This document shows positions 1-6,149 of a DNA stretch of 8,060 nt, in pieces. The notes under the pieces were generated by a model that made no database searches, had not been told where the DNA came from, and worked only from the letters and a program-made list of their open reading frames with translations. The position numbers and the translations under genes were made by a program. Position 1 is the first letter of the stretch. Every line of letters starts with the position of its first letter. Source of the DNA: Nitrosopumilales archaeon UBA218 (GTDB lineage Archaea; Thermoproteota; Nitrososphaeria; Nitrososphaerales; Nitrosopumilaceae); contig DAMC01000012.1 in assembly GCA_002499525.1 (NCBI GenBank), positions 1-8,060 of the forward strand, in the 5' to 3' direction.

Positions 1-39
1 AGACAAAAAAATAAAAAGTACAAAAATTTTGCAATTAAT

Positions 40-138
40 ATGAAAGGTCTATGTCACGTATGTAATACATCGAATATAGAAATCACTTTGCAAAATGGCG
101 TCCCCATATGTGCAATTTGTAGAGGCAAAACAAAGTAA
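40..138 (+). CDS. Small two-CxxC zinc-ribbon-like protein (possibly the tail of a longer gene)
   Basis: An ATG at 40 opens 32 codons ending in TAA. The peptide has two CxxC knuckles, C5-H-V-C8 and C24-A-I-C27, 15 residues apart, which is the layout of a minimal zinc ribbon. An A/T-rich box (ATAAAAAG, 11-18) lies about 26 bases before the ATG, as expected for a leaderless archaeal transcript, and supports this start. However, the frame stays open leftward to base 1, so this could be the C-terminal zinc ribbon of a protein that begins outside the window. Metal binding is inferred from the cysteines; no function is recognised. The next gene is convergent, with its stop 42 bases away. Confidence 0.5.
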   Translation: MKGLCHVCNTSNIEITLQNGVPICAICRGKTK

Positions 139-180
139 AATGACATAAAATTACGATGTTTTAATTAAAAATTTTCGATA

Positions 181-876
181 TTAATCACTGATCAAACTGT
201 ATCTTTTGGTAAATTTGATCCTGTAAACCAACGCTACGATTCCAGATCCTACAAATGGTGCAGACAAGTACAGCCACAGATTTTCCACACTGCCTGAAAG
301 TACTGCTGGAGCGACTGATCTAATAGGATTCATTGAGGCTCCTGAGATAAATGAGAGAAAGAAAATATCTAAACCCACTATTGAGCCAATTGCTATACCA
401 GCTAGACCGCTGAGGCCTTTGTGAACCACAATCAAGATCACACCCATCAAAAACATCGTAGCTAAGACTTCGATTCCAAAGATCATGTAAATTGGATATG
501 TATAGTCAGGTGTGTTTGTTCCCAGATTATTTTGTGAGCCTATAGTATATTTTACAAATAGACTAGCTAAAAATGCGCCAAAGATTTCTGCAGTTAGATA
601 AACAGTAAGATTAGCCCTTGAGGCATGACCGGAAATCAGAAAACCCATAGTCACAGCTGGATTGAAATGCGCCATGGATATTTTGCCAAAAGCATAGACC
701 ATCAAAGCTACTGCGACGGCAGGACAAACTGCAACAAACCACAAACCAAAGATTCCAGAATATTTCAAATTAAGAACTACAGAACTAGTGGCAAGAACAA
801 CCACAACAAATGTTCCGATAAGTTCAGCAAAGAATCTCTTTTTATTTGAATTCTGAACAAAAATATTTGAGGTCAC
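181..876 (-). CDS. Aquaporin / glycerol-facilitator (MIP) family channel
   Basis: A 231-residue integral membrane protein of the usual MIP length (about 230-280 aa) with six hydrophobic segments. It should carry water or small neutral solutes across the cytoplasmic membrane. The first half has A-E18-LIGTF and the pore box HF-N72-P73-A74-VT. The second half has the paired Glu (E136) and GASM-N183-P184-I185-R186-S, so the second NPA box reads NPI. The pore Arg (R186) is kept. Aligned by eye to E. coli AqpZ, the selectivity-filter Phe and His become P52 and I171, so this is not a classic water-only filter. The start is GTG at 876, with TATAAAAT about 27 bases upstream; the first in-frame Met would remove TM1. 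It is transcribed alone. The substrate cannot be told from sequence. Confidence 0.93.
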   Translation of the reverse strand: MTSNIFVQNSNKKRFFAELIGTFVVVVLATSSVVLNLKYSGIFGLWFVAVCPAVAVALMVYAFGKISMAHFNPAVTMGFLISGHASRANLTVYLTAEIFGAFLASLFVKYTIGSQNNLGTNTPDYTYPIYMIFGIEVLATMFLMGVILIVVHKGLSGLAGIAIGSIVGLDIFFLSFISGASMNPIRSVAPAVLSGSVENLWLYLSAPFVGSGIVALVYRIKFTKRYSLISD

Positions 877-900
877 TAAAAATTGGTTCGGTATGGCTAT

Positions 901-908
901 ATTTTATA
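901..908 (-). promoter_or_regulatory. TATA box of the aquaporin gene
   Basis: On the minus strand this reads TATAAAAT and is centred about 28 bases before the GTG at 876. That spacing fits a leaderless transcript starting at or next to the GTG and supports the non-ATG start. It lies in the 48-base gap after the PRC-barrel gene stop. Confidence 0.65.
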
Positions 909-924
909 GATGACTAAAGAAATT

Positions 925-1371
925 TTAATGTAGATTTTTGAATTGCTCTTTTGTCAAATTCAGCGTCACTTTGTCTCCGACTCCCCATATATCAGATTTT
1001 AAGACTATCTTGGTGCGTAGTAATCCATCCGATACTTCAATCGAGTTAATCTCATTGGTCTGAGGGTTCTTCACTAGTCTCTTTATTTTGCCAAGCTTGT
1101 GACCGTCGATATCAATTACCTGAACGTTTGTCCTCACAGGAGATCTGGAAAGAAGTAATGTTTCATCTGTAAAATGATCAACATATTCAGCTGATAGGTA
1201 ATACTCTTTGTGGAATCCCTGATGAATAGTGACACCAGATACTGCAAGTGTCTTTGAGTTAATGTGGATATGTTTTACCTCTCCGTATTTGATACCCTCT
1301 CGGTCAACAACTCGCTTTCCAATAAACGAGTCTGCAGTACAAAGATTTTCAGGTATTTCTAGCGCCGTCAT
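925..1371 (-). CDS. PRC-barrel domain protein, two tandem barrels
   Basis: A 148-residue soluble protein made of two PRC-barrel-like halves. The first (about 15-75) has FIGKRVVDREGIKYGEV followed by an HIHINSKT strand. The second (about 82-140) has VQVIDIDGHKLGKIKRLV, then NEINSIEVSDG and a final IWGVGDKVTL strand. The hallmark 'V.D.dG..iGkV' turn occurs in both halves. PRC barrels are small beta folds found in photosynthetic reaction centre H subunits, RimM and many archaeal proteins of unknown role, where they probably mediate protein or RNA contacts. The ATG start at 1371 leaves an 88-base divergent promoter region shared with the gene at 1460. No signal peptide or membrane segment is seen. 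The family is clear; the cellular role is unknown. Confidence 0.88.
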   Translation of the reverse strand: MTALEIPENLCTADSFIGKRVVDREGIKYGEVKHIHINSKTLAVSGVTIHQGFHKEYYLSAEYVDHFTDETLLLSRSPVRTNVQVIDIDGHKLGKIKRLVKNPQTNEINSIEVSDGLLRTKIVLKSDIWGVGDKVTLNLTKEQFKNLH

Positions 1372-1390
1372 GAGACATGATTACGGAAAT

Positions 1391-1398
1391 TCTTTATG
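1391..1398 (-). promoter_or_regulatory. Probable TATA box of the PRC-barrel gene
   Basis: The minus strand reads CATAAAGA about 24 bases before the ATG at 1371, consistent with a leaderless or near-leaderless transcript. It is a weaker match than the box of the aquaporin gene. Confidence 0.4.
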
Positions 1399-1431
1399 GG
1401 AACTAAAAATTATTATTTTCAAGCAATCGGA

Positions 1432-1439
1432 TTAAATTA
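1432..1439 (+). promoter_or_regulatory. Probable TATA box of the split-barrel gene
   Basis: TTAAATTA is centred about 25 bases before the GTG at 1460. This suggests a leaderless mRNA that starts with the GTG, and supports that start in a frame closed by TGA at 1442-1444. Confidence 0.45.
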
Positions 1440-1459
1440 CTTGACTTTGTGCACGATTC

Positions 1460-1774
1460 GTGCAACAGGGAGTCTTTAGGGCTTTTTTGATCACAGTTGG
1501 AAGAAAGACAGGGAAGTCACATTCTGTTCAACTTCGTGCCGTATCGTATAATGACATGGTATATTTTTCTCGCAGAAACGAAAACTCGGATTGGTTAAAA
1601 AATGCACTTGAGAATAATCGCGTAAAGGTTGACTTTGATGGACATACTCACGAAGGTGTAGCATCTTTAGTTACAGATGAGATATTAGCAAAAAAAATAT
1701 CACATCTAAAGTATCCCGGTGAAGAGCGGGCTTCTGAAGTTCGAATTGTGTTACAAGTCAAATTGACAAATTAA
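1460..1774 (+). CDS. Short deazaflavin(F420)-dependent nitroreductase-like split-barrel protein
   Basis: A 104-residue protein that reads like the core of the F420/flavin split-barrel family (Ddn / DUF385 or DUF2255 type). The N-terminal ITVGRKTGKSHSVQL (11-25) matches the family's 'TTGRKSGK.r.vpl' strand. It is followed by MVYFSRR, then SDWLKNALENNRVKVDF (43-59, the 'W..Nl.anp.v.v' element), and a short C-terminal segment with KYPGEER (84-90). Family members usually have 120-150 residues; here the N-terminal helix is almost absent. GTG at 1460 is the only normal start after TGA at 1442, so the short N-terminus is real unless a TTG/CTG or a frameshift is involved. The likely role is binding F420 or a flavin for redox chemistry in the cytoplasm; the substrate is unknown. 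The PEBP gene follows after 37 bases. Confidence 0.72.
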   Translation: MQQGVFRAFLITVGRKTGKSHSVQLRAVSYNDMVYFSRRNENSDWLKNALENNRVKVDFDGHTHEGVASLVTDEILAKKISHLKYPGEERASEVRIVLQVKLTN

Positions 1775-1811
1775 TACAAAACTTCATCTATACTGTATTA
1801 CAAAAATTTAC

Positions 1812-2330
1812 GTGAATTATCTAGCCCCAGTAATTATTTTGGTATTTTTTATAATCACATCAAACTATGCATTAGCTGTCCAAACTAATATGACGATAAC
1901 TAGTCAAGCATTCAAAAATAACGAATTTATTCCAAAAAAATACACTTGTGATGGAAAAAACATCTCCCCACCTCTAACAATTAGAAATGTTCCAAAAAAT
2001 ACCAAAAGTTTAGTCTTAATAGTAGATGATCCAGATACTTCAGGTGGTACATTCAATCATTGGATTGCTTGGAACATATCTCCTAAGAAACATCAAATTT
2101 CAGAAGGTGAGAAAGGAAAATTCTCCGAGGGGATGAACGGGTTTCAAAAGCAAGGGTATTTTGGCCCTTGCCCACCATCTGGGATACACAGATACTTATT
2201 CAAAATTTATGCGCTGGATTCTCAGATTGACATTTCAGAAAAATCCCAAAAGGATTTACTTCAATCATTGATTCAAAACCACTTCATACAAAGCGCCACA
2301 CTGTCTGGAAAATATACCAGAAGTAGGTAA
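1812..2330 (+). CDS. Exported YbhB/YbcL-family (PEBP / Raf-kinase-inhibitor-like) protein
   Basis: A 172-residue protein with a signal peptide (hydrophobic residues 4-22, likely cut after A-L-A at 20-22) and a complete YbhB/YbcL domain. Family landmarks are: F-IPKKYTCDGKNISPPL (39-55); VDDPD (71-75), the anion-pocket aspartates; FNHWIAWNI (81-89), with the pocket His83; and the GYFGPCPPSGIHRYLFKIYALD block (115-136). Cys46 and Cys120 could form a disulfide outside the cell. PEBP-fold proteins bind phospho- or anionic ligands; the physiological role of the prokaryotic ones is largely unknown. The GTG at 1812 is chosen because starting at the first Met (residue 27) would delete the whole signal peptide. 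It sits 37 bases after the preceding gene on the same strand, so it may be cotranscribed. Confidence 0.93.
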   Translation: MNYLAPVIILVFFIITSNYALAVQTNMTITSQAFKNNEFIPKKYTCDGKNISPPLTIRNVPKNTKSLVLIVDDPDTSGGTFNHWIAWNISPKKHQISEGEKGKFSEGMNGFQKQGYFGPCPPSGIHRYLFKIYALDSQIDISEKSQKDLLQSLIQNHFIQSATLSGKYTRSR

Positions 2331-2421
2331 TCTAATCACGGCATCTTTTTCATACATACAAAAATCAAGTTGTAAGGAATTGTAAAATCCAAAAAACTGA
2401 TTTTGAATTGGTGGTTTGGAC

Positions 2422-3066
2422 TCAGATTATATGAATAATAGTTGTAACTCCACGCTTGTCAGTCTCAAACCCATTTTCAATTTCTGCCACAGTTATCGTA
2501 AAAGAGATGAGATCTCGTTGCTTTGCTTTTGTGGCATCTAAATTCAGGTACACATCCAGTAGATCATATTCTCCTAAAGGCAAATTAGTTTCATCAAGGA
2601 ATACTTTGGCTGTCGACTCTAATCGGAATTGTTGGTCTTTGTAATGCTCGATAATTTTGGTTTTTCTTCCATTTCTTCCTACAGCTTTAACATTGATTTG
2701 TATAATTCCAGGTTTAGAACTAGTATAGCCCGATTGCTTGTTAACAAAAACCCCTATTTGAAATGGCTGTCCTGCTGTTGATTCTGCCATTTTTTGAATT
2801 CCATCATTCATAGCAACATCCACAGCCTTGATAGTCTGAGCAACTTTGCCAATCCATTCATTGGTTTTTGAAATCACAGAAGTGATTCTGTCCCTCCGCT
2901 TTTTGTCTTCCTCAGGCTCTAGTTGATATCTATCAACCCATGCCAAATAATCATGTGAAATGTCTTCGATAAACGATATACAGGTAACTTTGTAATCATC
3001 CACGCTGTTTGCTCGTTCTGATGAATCATCCAATCGTGTTCCGTCATAATCTGCAGGCATTGCCAT
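2422..3066 (-). CDS. Hypothetical protein, helical N-terminus and beta-rich C-terminus
   Basis: An unrecognised protein of 214 residues if it starts at the ATG at 3066; the next ATG at 3060 gives 212. A longer reading from 3123 is open, but its N-terminus would run through the promoter region and has odd composition (FFQIDWFF), so 3066 or 3060 is preferred. Residues 25-95 are charged and probably helical (SFIEDISHDYLAWVDRYQ, then E/K/R-rich). Residues about 100-214 alternate as beta strands (IGVFVNKQSG, IIQINVKAVG, GEYDLLDVYLNLDA, LISFTITVAEI). There is no signal peptide, membrane segment or catalytic motif; the single Cys is at 29. It is divergent from the gene at 3142. Possibly a lineage-specific archaeal family; no function is proposed. 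Confidence 0.75.
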   Translation of the reverse strand: MAMPADYDGTRLDDSSERANSVDDYKVTCISFIEDISHDYLAWVDRYQLEPEEDKKRRDRITSVISKTNEWIGKVAQTIKAVDVAMNDGIQKMAESTAGQPFQIGVFVNKQSGYTSSKPGIIQINVKAVGRNGRKTKIIEHYKDQQFRLESTAKVFLDETNLPLGEYDLLDVYLNLDATKAKQRDLISFTITVAEIENGFETDKRGVTTIIHII

Positions 3067-3110
3067 GTAACCAGAATTATGATAGTCTGTAAAAAACCAA
3101 TCAATTTGAA

Positions 3111-3118
3111 AAAATATA
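3111..3118. promoter_or_regulatory. Shared AT-rich TATA element between divergent genes
   Basis: AAAATATA lies in the 75-base gap between the minus gene (start 3066) and the plus gene (start 3142). It is centred about 27 bases before the plus ATG, the leaderless spacing. Read on the minus strand as TATATTTT it would start transcription near 3089 and give a leader of about 23 bases for the minus gene. An alternative minus box, TTTTTTAC (3097-3090), would give a leaderless minus transcript. Which strand(s) it serves is inference. Confidence 0.45.
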
Positions 3119-3141
3119 ACCAAACCAAATTAAGAAAAAAC

Positions 3142-3615
3142 ATGACATTTTCGGCGATGGTGACAGAATTACAAAAAGAGTTGAAAACAAACTTGCCGCA
3201 GATAATGATACTTTTGAAAAATAATCCAGCTATTGCATACACGAGGATAATAGAAATTGGAAAGGCAGTTGGCAAAAAATACAACATCCAGTTATTGGTA
3301 AATTTTCCTCAGCAGAATAAGATCAATGAATTTGAGTATTATGGAAGACGCGATCTATCTCTAATAATCGATAGGTTGAAGACAAATTTTCCAATAGAAC
3401 GCGCAATAATAAAACAAAAGGCTGCGCAAGTCTTTGAAGGTGCGTCGATAAATGATGCCTACATGTACGAGGGAAAGGAAGGAGTTCGGGTTTTGTTCGG
3501 AGAAGACCGAATAGATATTTTGCCGCATTCACTTCATACTTGGTGCATCATAGATGAAAAAGTCGCTGGCTTTTGCGATTGGTTATTGGTGAATGTCTAT
3601 AACAAAACCTATTGA
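3142..3615 (+). CDS. Hypothetical protein (157 aa)
   Basis: An unrecognised cytoplasmic protein of 157 residues. The ATG at 3142 is chosen because a TATA-like box lies about 27 bases upstream; a longer reading from 3079 would translate through that box. The N-terminal 45 residues look helical (MVTELQKELKTNLPQIMILLKNN, then TRIIEIGKAVGKKY). A middle segment has YYGRRDLSLIIDRLKTNFPIERAIIKQKAAQVFEGA (67-101), probably two helices, followed by short strands (GVRVLFGEDRIDILP, 114-128). Two Cys are at 135 and 145. There is no signal peptide, membrane span or known motif. Its 3' end overlaps the convergent 222-aa gene by seven bases. The charged, ordered composition argues for a real gene; no function is proposed. 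Confidence 0.72.
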   Translation: MTFSAMVTELQKELKTNLPQIMILLKNNPAIAYTRIIEIGKAVGKKYNIQLLVNFPQQNKINEFEYYGRRDLSLIIDRLKTNFPIERAIIKQKAAQVFEGASINDAYMYEGKEGVRVLFGEDRIDILPHSLHTWCIIDEKVAGFCDWLLVNVYNKTY

Positions 3616-4277
3616 CTAAACTCGACTAATTCGTATGAATAGTCCGGATTACCCTCAATGTCATAATATTGTGCCTTGACAGGCAATGGGATATTATCTG
3701 TAACCCAAAGTTTGTTCTCGATTTCATTAATCTTGTAAGATATTAAAAATGTCTTCAAGTCCCCAAATGCAAATTTTGTATCAGAGTATTGTGTCACCTT
3801 GAGCTTCGGAGTGAATTTTCCCACATACGTAGTTCCCCATTCTGCCCCAACTACCAGATATTTGGAGCCTGTCAGGGTGTCTCTGACAGAGAACAAGGAA
3901 CCATCCATTGCCTGAATGTACGGTTTTAGTTCATCATTTACTCCTATGAAAACAAATGCTTCTCCAATAGTAAGAGTTTGTTCAACGTGTTGGCCGGTCT
4001 TTTTGTCATCAATCATAACCTTGATTTTTTCAAAATCGTTTGTTTTGTCAAGAAATTGAATTTTTGCAAAAAAATCCCTGTCCTTTGTTGTGATTGAATA
4101 CTTTAGTGTAGGATGTGCATCGGCTCCCTTTCCAACATACCACTGGCTAGCAAACCTCGGAAGCACATTTTGTTCAGAACCAGGTACCCCGTTCCAGAAA
4201 GGAAATGTGAGTCCAATTACTGAGGCGCCAATCATTATTGCTAAAGGTATGATGAGGGTTTTGTTGGCCAATTTCAA
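3609..4277 (-). CDS. Exported or membrane-anchored single-domain paralog of the upstream 521-aa protein
   Basis: A 222-residue protein with a hydrophobic N-terminus (LIIPLAIMIGASVIGLTF, 8-25) that acts as signal peptide or anchor; the rest is a beta-rich extracytoplasmic domain without cysteines. It shares landmarks with the N-terminal domain of the neighbouring 521-aa protein: QWYVGKG (45-51) against SWYVGEG; WVTDNIPLPVKAQYY (191-205) against YVLDDFPFPVKADTY; and C-terminal YSYELVEF against YRFELLDF. The two are therefore paralogs. The start is TTG at 4277, the only candidate that keeps the full hydrophobic segment; the first Met is residue 15. It begins two codons after the stop of the upstream gene, in the same frame, with no Shine-Dalgarno-like sequence, so translation is probably coupled. 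Its end overlaps the convergent gene by seven bases. Function is unknown. Confidence 0.83.
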   Translation of the reverse strand: MKLANKTLIIPLAIMIGASVIGLTFPFWNGVPGSEQNVLPRFASQWYVGKGADAHPTLKYSITTKDRDFFAKIQFLDKTNDFEKIKVMIDDKKTGQHVEQTLTIGEAFVFIGVNDELKPYIQAMDGSLFSVRDTLTGSKYLVVGAEWGTTYVGKFTPKLKVTQYSDTKFAFGDLKTFLISYKINEIENKLWVTDNIPLPVKAQYYDIEGNPDYSYELVEFSQ

Positions 4278-4283
4278 AATCTT

Positions 4284-5849
4284 TTAGGATTTAATTTTTA
4301 TTATTCCGTTGGTAATTAGATACTGTAATCCGCTCACAAAGTCCTTATCAGCAGTTTTTCCATCAGCCCAAAATCCTGCCGAGTTTTTTACCCAAGCTGG
4401 GATGGTGTTACTTTTTGCTTCAGTTGATGTAGAAATAGGAATCTTGATTATTTTTTGATTAATCAGATATTGAATACCAGAGGCAAAGTCTTTGTCTGTA
4501 ATCTTGTTATCGGACCAATACTTTGCAGTAGTCTTAATCCACGATGGGATTACTGTATCCAAAGTCTTTGTATTGTCAGCAGGTTTTGTTTTTTCTTTAG
4601 AAACACATTTTCCATCTTTGAGAATTTGGTCAGATGTACATTTTGGAGACGGGGTAGGAATTACAGGGGGAGTTGGAGGCATAGCTCCTTGCAGTACATT
4701 TACATCAAAAGTCATGAATCCTGCCTTTGCAGCATCAGGGGCGGTTTCAGGACCAGTTCCTTTTACCAAAATGGCATAAGTTGTCTTGCCAGATTCTTTG
4801 ACGTCAATTGTTGTCCTTACTTGGCCGGCAGTAGTAAAGAACGCTACTCGGTTACTTTCATCGGCAAGAGAACGTACAACATCTGGAAGTCCGGAACTCG
4901 TGGGTTTGACAACTAGAATATCATAATGTACTTGGTTTACCCATTCGTCCTGATTCTCCTTACGCTTGAAATCAATTATCATGTCCATGGTACAACCTTG
5001 TTTTGGATTTTTTGGAGAATATTTTACATTGACAATCATGGTTTGTGTATTGGTATTTTGAGAGACTTGAGTGAAATCATCACTTGTTGCAGCACATGCT
5101 GGATTTTCAGCAGGGTTTACAGTACCTTGAATCTTTGTAAAAGGATTATTCGAAACATTATCTTGAAAATCTAGCAATTCGAATCTATATTCTTGAGGCG
5201 GTATTCCTGAAGATACGTGTGCATAAGTATCAGCTTTTACAGGGAAGGGGAAATCATCTAGAACATAGACATTGTTCACTTTACCACCTGTTTTCCAAGT
5301 AACCCTGACAGTATCATACGAACCACCTGGGACAGCTACTTGTTCTTCAGAGCCAGGAATAATTTGTTCTCCTCCAATGTTGCCAATTTTTCCCCAAGAA
5401 GGCATGTTAAATTTTTTCGGTCCTTTAGTAAAGTCTGCCGCGTCTGCTGTTGCGTAGGCGGATAGCCAGGATAGTGATGATTTGAATGCTGCAGCATATT
5501 GGATCATGTTCTTACTACTACCGACAGGTTCGGCTGCAATTTTTCCCACATTAATTGTACCTTTGTAGACTTTGCCTTCGTCATACACTACAGTTTGAAG
5601 CTTCCACTGAGTTTCAGTACCGACTTTATCATCACCTTCTACCCAAAAATCAATTCGAAACGGAGTGCAGTCTTTGTAATTGATATGACAAAGATTGTAA
5701 CTGAATTGTTCTCCTTTTTTAAGACCTTCACCGACATACCAAGAACCTTGTTTGTTTACACCGCCGGCTTGGAATTGTGCATTGGCGTTATTTGATAAAC
5801 CAACTGTCAAGATTAACGAAACCGCGATAATTGCAACTATGGTCTTCAA
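4284..5849 (-). CDS. Large secreted multidomain protein with two C-terminal Trp-rich repeats
   Basis: A 521-residue exported protein. The signal peptide spans residues 1-24 (MKTIVAIIAVSLILTVGLSN, cut after ANA). A beta-rich domain (about 28-230) is shared with the downstream 222-aa protein. A second beta domain (about 250-390) ends in FMTFDVNVLQG. A Pro/Thr linker (390-403) leads to a small CTSDQILKDGKC loop (404-415) and two 38-residue repeats (434-471, 483-520) of the form IP-W-K--A--W-------D-DF-SGIQYLI---IIKI. Cysteines come in plausible pairs: 54/61, 252/286 and 404/415. The repeats are of a type common at the ends of secreted thaumarchaeal proteins and may attach to the cell surface or polymers. 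The TTG at 5849 directly follows TAG and keeps the signal peptide; a TATA-like box lies about 27 bases upstream. It is first of two in an operon. The exact role is unknown. Confidence 0.88.
   Translation of the reverse strand: MKTIVAIIAVSLILTVGLSNNANAQFQAGGVNKQGSWYVGEGLKKGEQFSYNLCHINYKDCTPFRIDFWVEGDDKVGTETQWKLQTVVYDEGKVYKGTINVGKIAAEPVGSSKNMIQYAAAFKSSLSWLSAYATADAADFTKGPKKFNMPSWGKIGNIGGEQIIPGSEEQVAVPGGSYDTVRVTWKTGGKVNNVYVLDDFPFPVKADTYAHVSSGIPPQEYRFELLDFQDNVSNNPFTKIQGTVNPAENPACAATSDDFTQVSQNTNTQTMIVNVKYSPKNPKQGCTMDMIIDFKRKENQDEWVNQVHYDILVVKPTSSGLPDVVRSLADESNRVAFFTTAGQVRTTIDVKESGKTTYAILVKGTGPETAPDAAKAGFMTFDVNVLQGAMPPTPPVIPTPSPKCTSDQILKDGKCVSKEKTKPADNTKTLDTVIPSWIKTTAKYWSDNKITDKDFASGIQYLINQKIIKIPISTSTEAKSNTIPAWVKNSAGFWADGKTADKDFVSGLQYLITNGIIKIKS
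4290..4403 (-). repeat. C-terminal Trp-rich repeat, second copy (residues 483-520)
   Basis: This encodes IPAWVKNSAGFWADGKTADK and the following 18 residues ending LITNGIIKIK. It matches the first copy at the two Trp, the K of W-K, the 'DKDF-SG-QYLI' core and the 'IIKI' end. It lies at the extreme C-terminus of the 521-aa protein. Confidence 0.85.
4437..4550 (-). repeat. C-terminal Trp-rich repeat, first copy (residues 434-471)
   Basis: This encodes IPSWIKTTAKYWSDNKITDK and the following 18 residues ending LINQKIIKIP. It is the same 38-residue unit as the second copy and starts 49 residues before it, with an STSTEAKSN-type spacer between them. Confidence 0.85.
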
Positions 5850-5872
5850 CTAGTAATATTATTGAAAAAGGA

Positions 5873-5880
5873 TAGTTAAA
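5873..5880 (-). promoter_or_regulatory. TATA-like box of the 521/222-aa operon
   Basis: The minus strand reads TTTAACTA, centred about 27 bases before the TTG at 5849. It sits in the 85-base divergent region shared with the 58-aa gene. It is a moderate match; the spacing supports the TTG start. Confidence 0.45.
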
Positions 5881-5901
5881 TGTTATTTATTTAAGCTAAG
5901 C

Positions 5902-5908
5902 AAATATA
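5902..5908 (+). promoter_or_regulatory. TATA-like box of the 58-aa gene
   Basis: AAATATA is centred about 30 bases before the ATG at 5935, giving a leader of a few bases at most. It supports transcription of this short gene. Confidence 0.45.
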
Positions 5909-5934
5909 GAGGCAATCTAAATTCTCAACTAGAA

Positions 5935-6111
5935 ATGTGCGAATGTGCCAAAATCCACATGTTTGAAATCGAATACAAGCTTGCAGGAATGGCTGTTGTC
6001 CCAACTCACAAAAACTGTGGAAATCCTCTAAATGAAAAACAACTGGATAAATTCCAAAAGGAGTTAGTGAAATCATGGGGACTGGATCCTGAAGATGAAA
6101 AACTAATTTAG
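5935..6111 (+). CDS. Small protein with CxC motif and His/Cys (58 aa), possible metal binder
   Basis: The ATG at 5935 opens 58 codons to TAG at 6109. The protein begins MCECAKIHMFEIEYKLAGMA, continues with a THKNCGNPL loop (24-32), a charged probable helix (NEKQLDKFQKELVKSW, 33-48) and an acidic tail (LDPEDEKLI). Cys2, Cys4, His8, His25 and Cys28 could form a metal site. It has its own TATA-like box about 30 bases upstream and is divergent from the secreted-protein operon. It faces the Cys-rich 48-aa gene across 28 bases. Composition and the structured C-terminus argue that it is a real gene despite its size. The overlapping minus-strand reading is rich in F, H, C and W and looks like a shadow. 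The family is not recognised; metal binding is inferred. Confidence 0.68.
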   Translation: MCECAKIHMFEIEYKLAGMAVVPTHKNCGNPLNEKQLDKFQKELVKSWGLDPEDEKLI

Positions 6112-6149
6112 AAAAATAAAAACAAAAAGTAGGTTAAGTTTAGCTTAAC
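6112..6149 (-). terminator. Hairpin plus T-tract terminator of the Cys-rich gene
   Basis: Read on the minus strand, a perfect six-base stem (GTTAAG, loop CTAAA, CTTAAC; 6149-6133) overlaps the stop codon. It is followed by CTAC and then T-runs (TTTTTGTTTTTATTTTTC, about 6129-6112). T-tracts drive termination in archaea; the hairpin is an extra feature. Confidence 0.55.

Noticed and set aside
625..849. Plus-strand 74-codon open frame inside the aquaporin gene
   Set aside because: Low-complexity, H/K/N/S-rich translation antisense to a clear MIP channel; a shadow.
3067..3123. Upstream start for the 214-aa minus gene (ATG at 3123)
   Set aside because: It would translate through the AT-rich promoter and add an odd aromatic N-terminus; 3066 or 3060 fits better.
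2919..3287. Minus-strand 122-codon open frame across the divergent promoter region
   Set aside because: It overlaps two better-supported genes and the shared promoter; its translation is F/I/W-rich without domain logic.
4455..4916. Plus-strand 153-codon open frame antisense to the 521-aa secreted gene
   Set aside because: C/R/F/S-rich translation with no motif, lying over the repeats and beta domain of a clear exported protein.
5891..6076. Minus-strand 61-codon frame over the 58-aa gene
   Set aside because: Its F/H/C/W-rich composition is typical of an antisense shadow; the plus frame has a promoter box and a sensible CxC protein.
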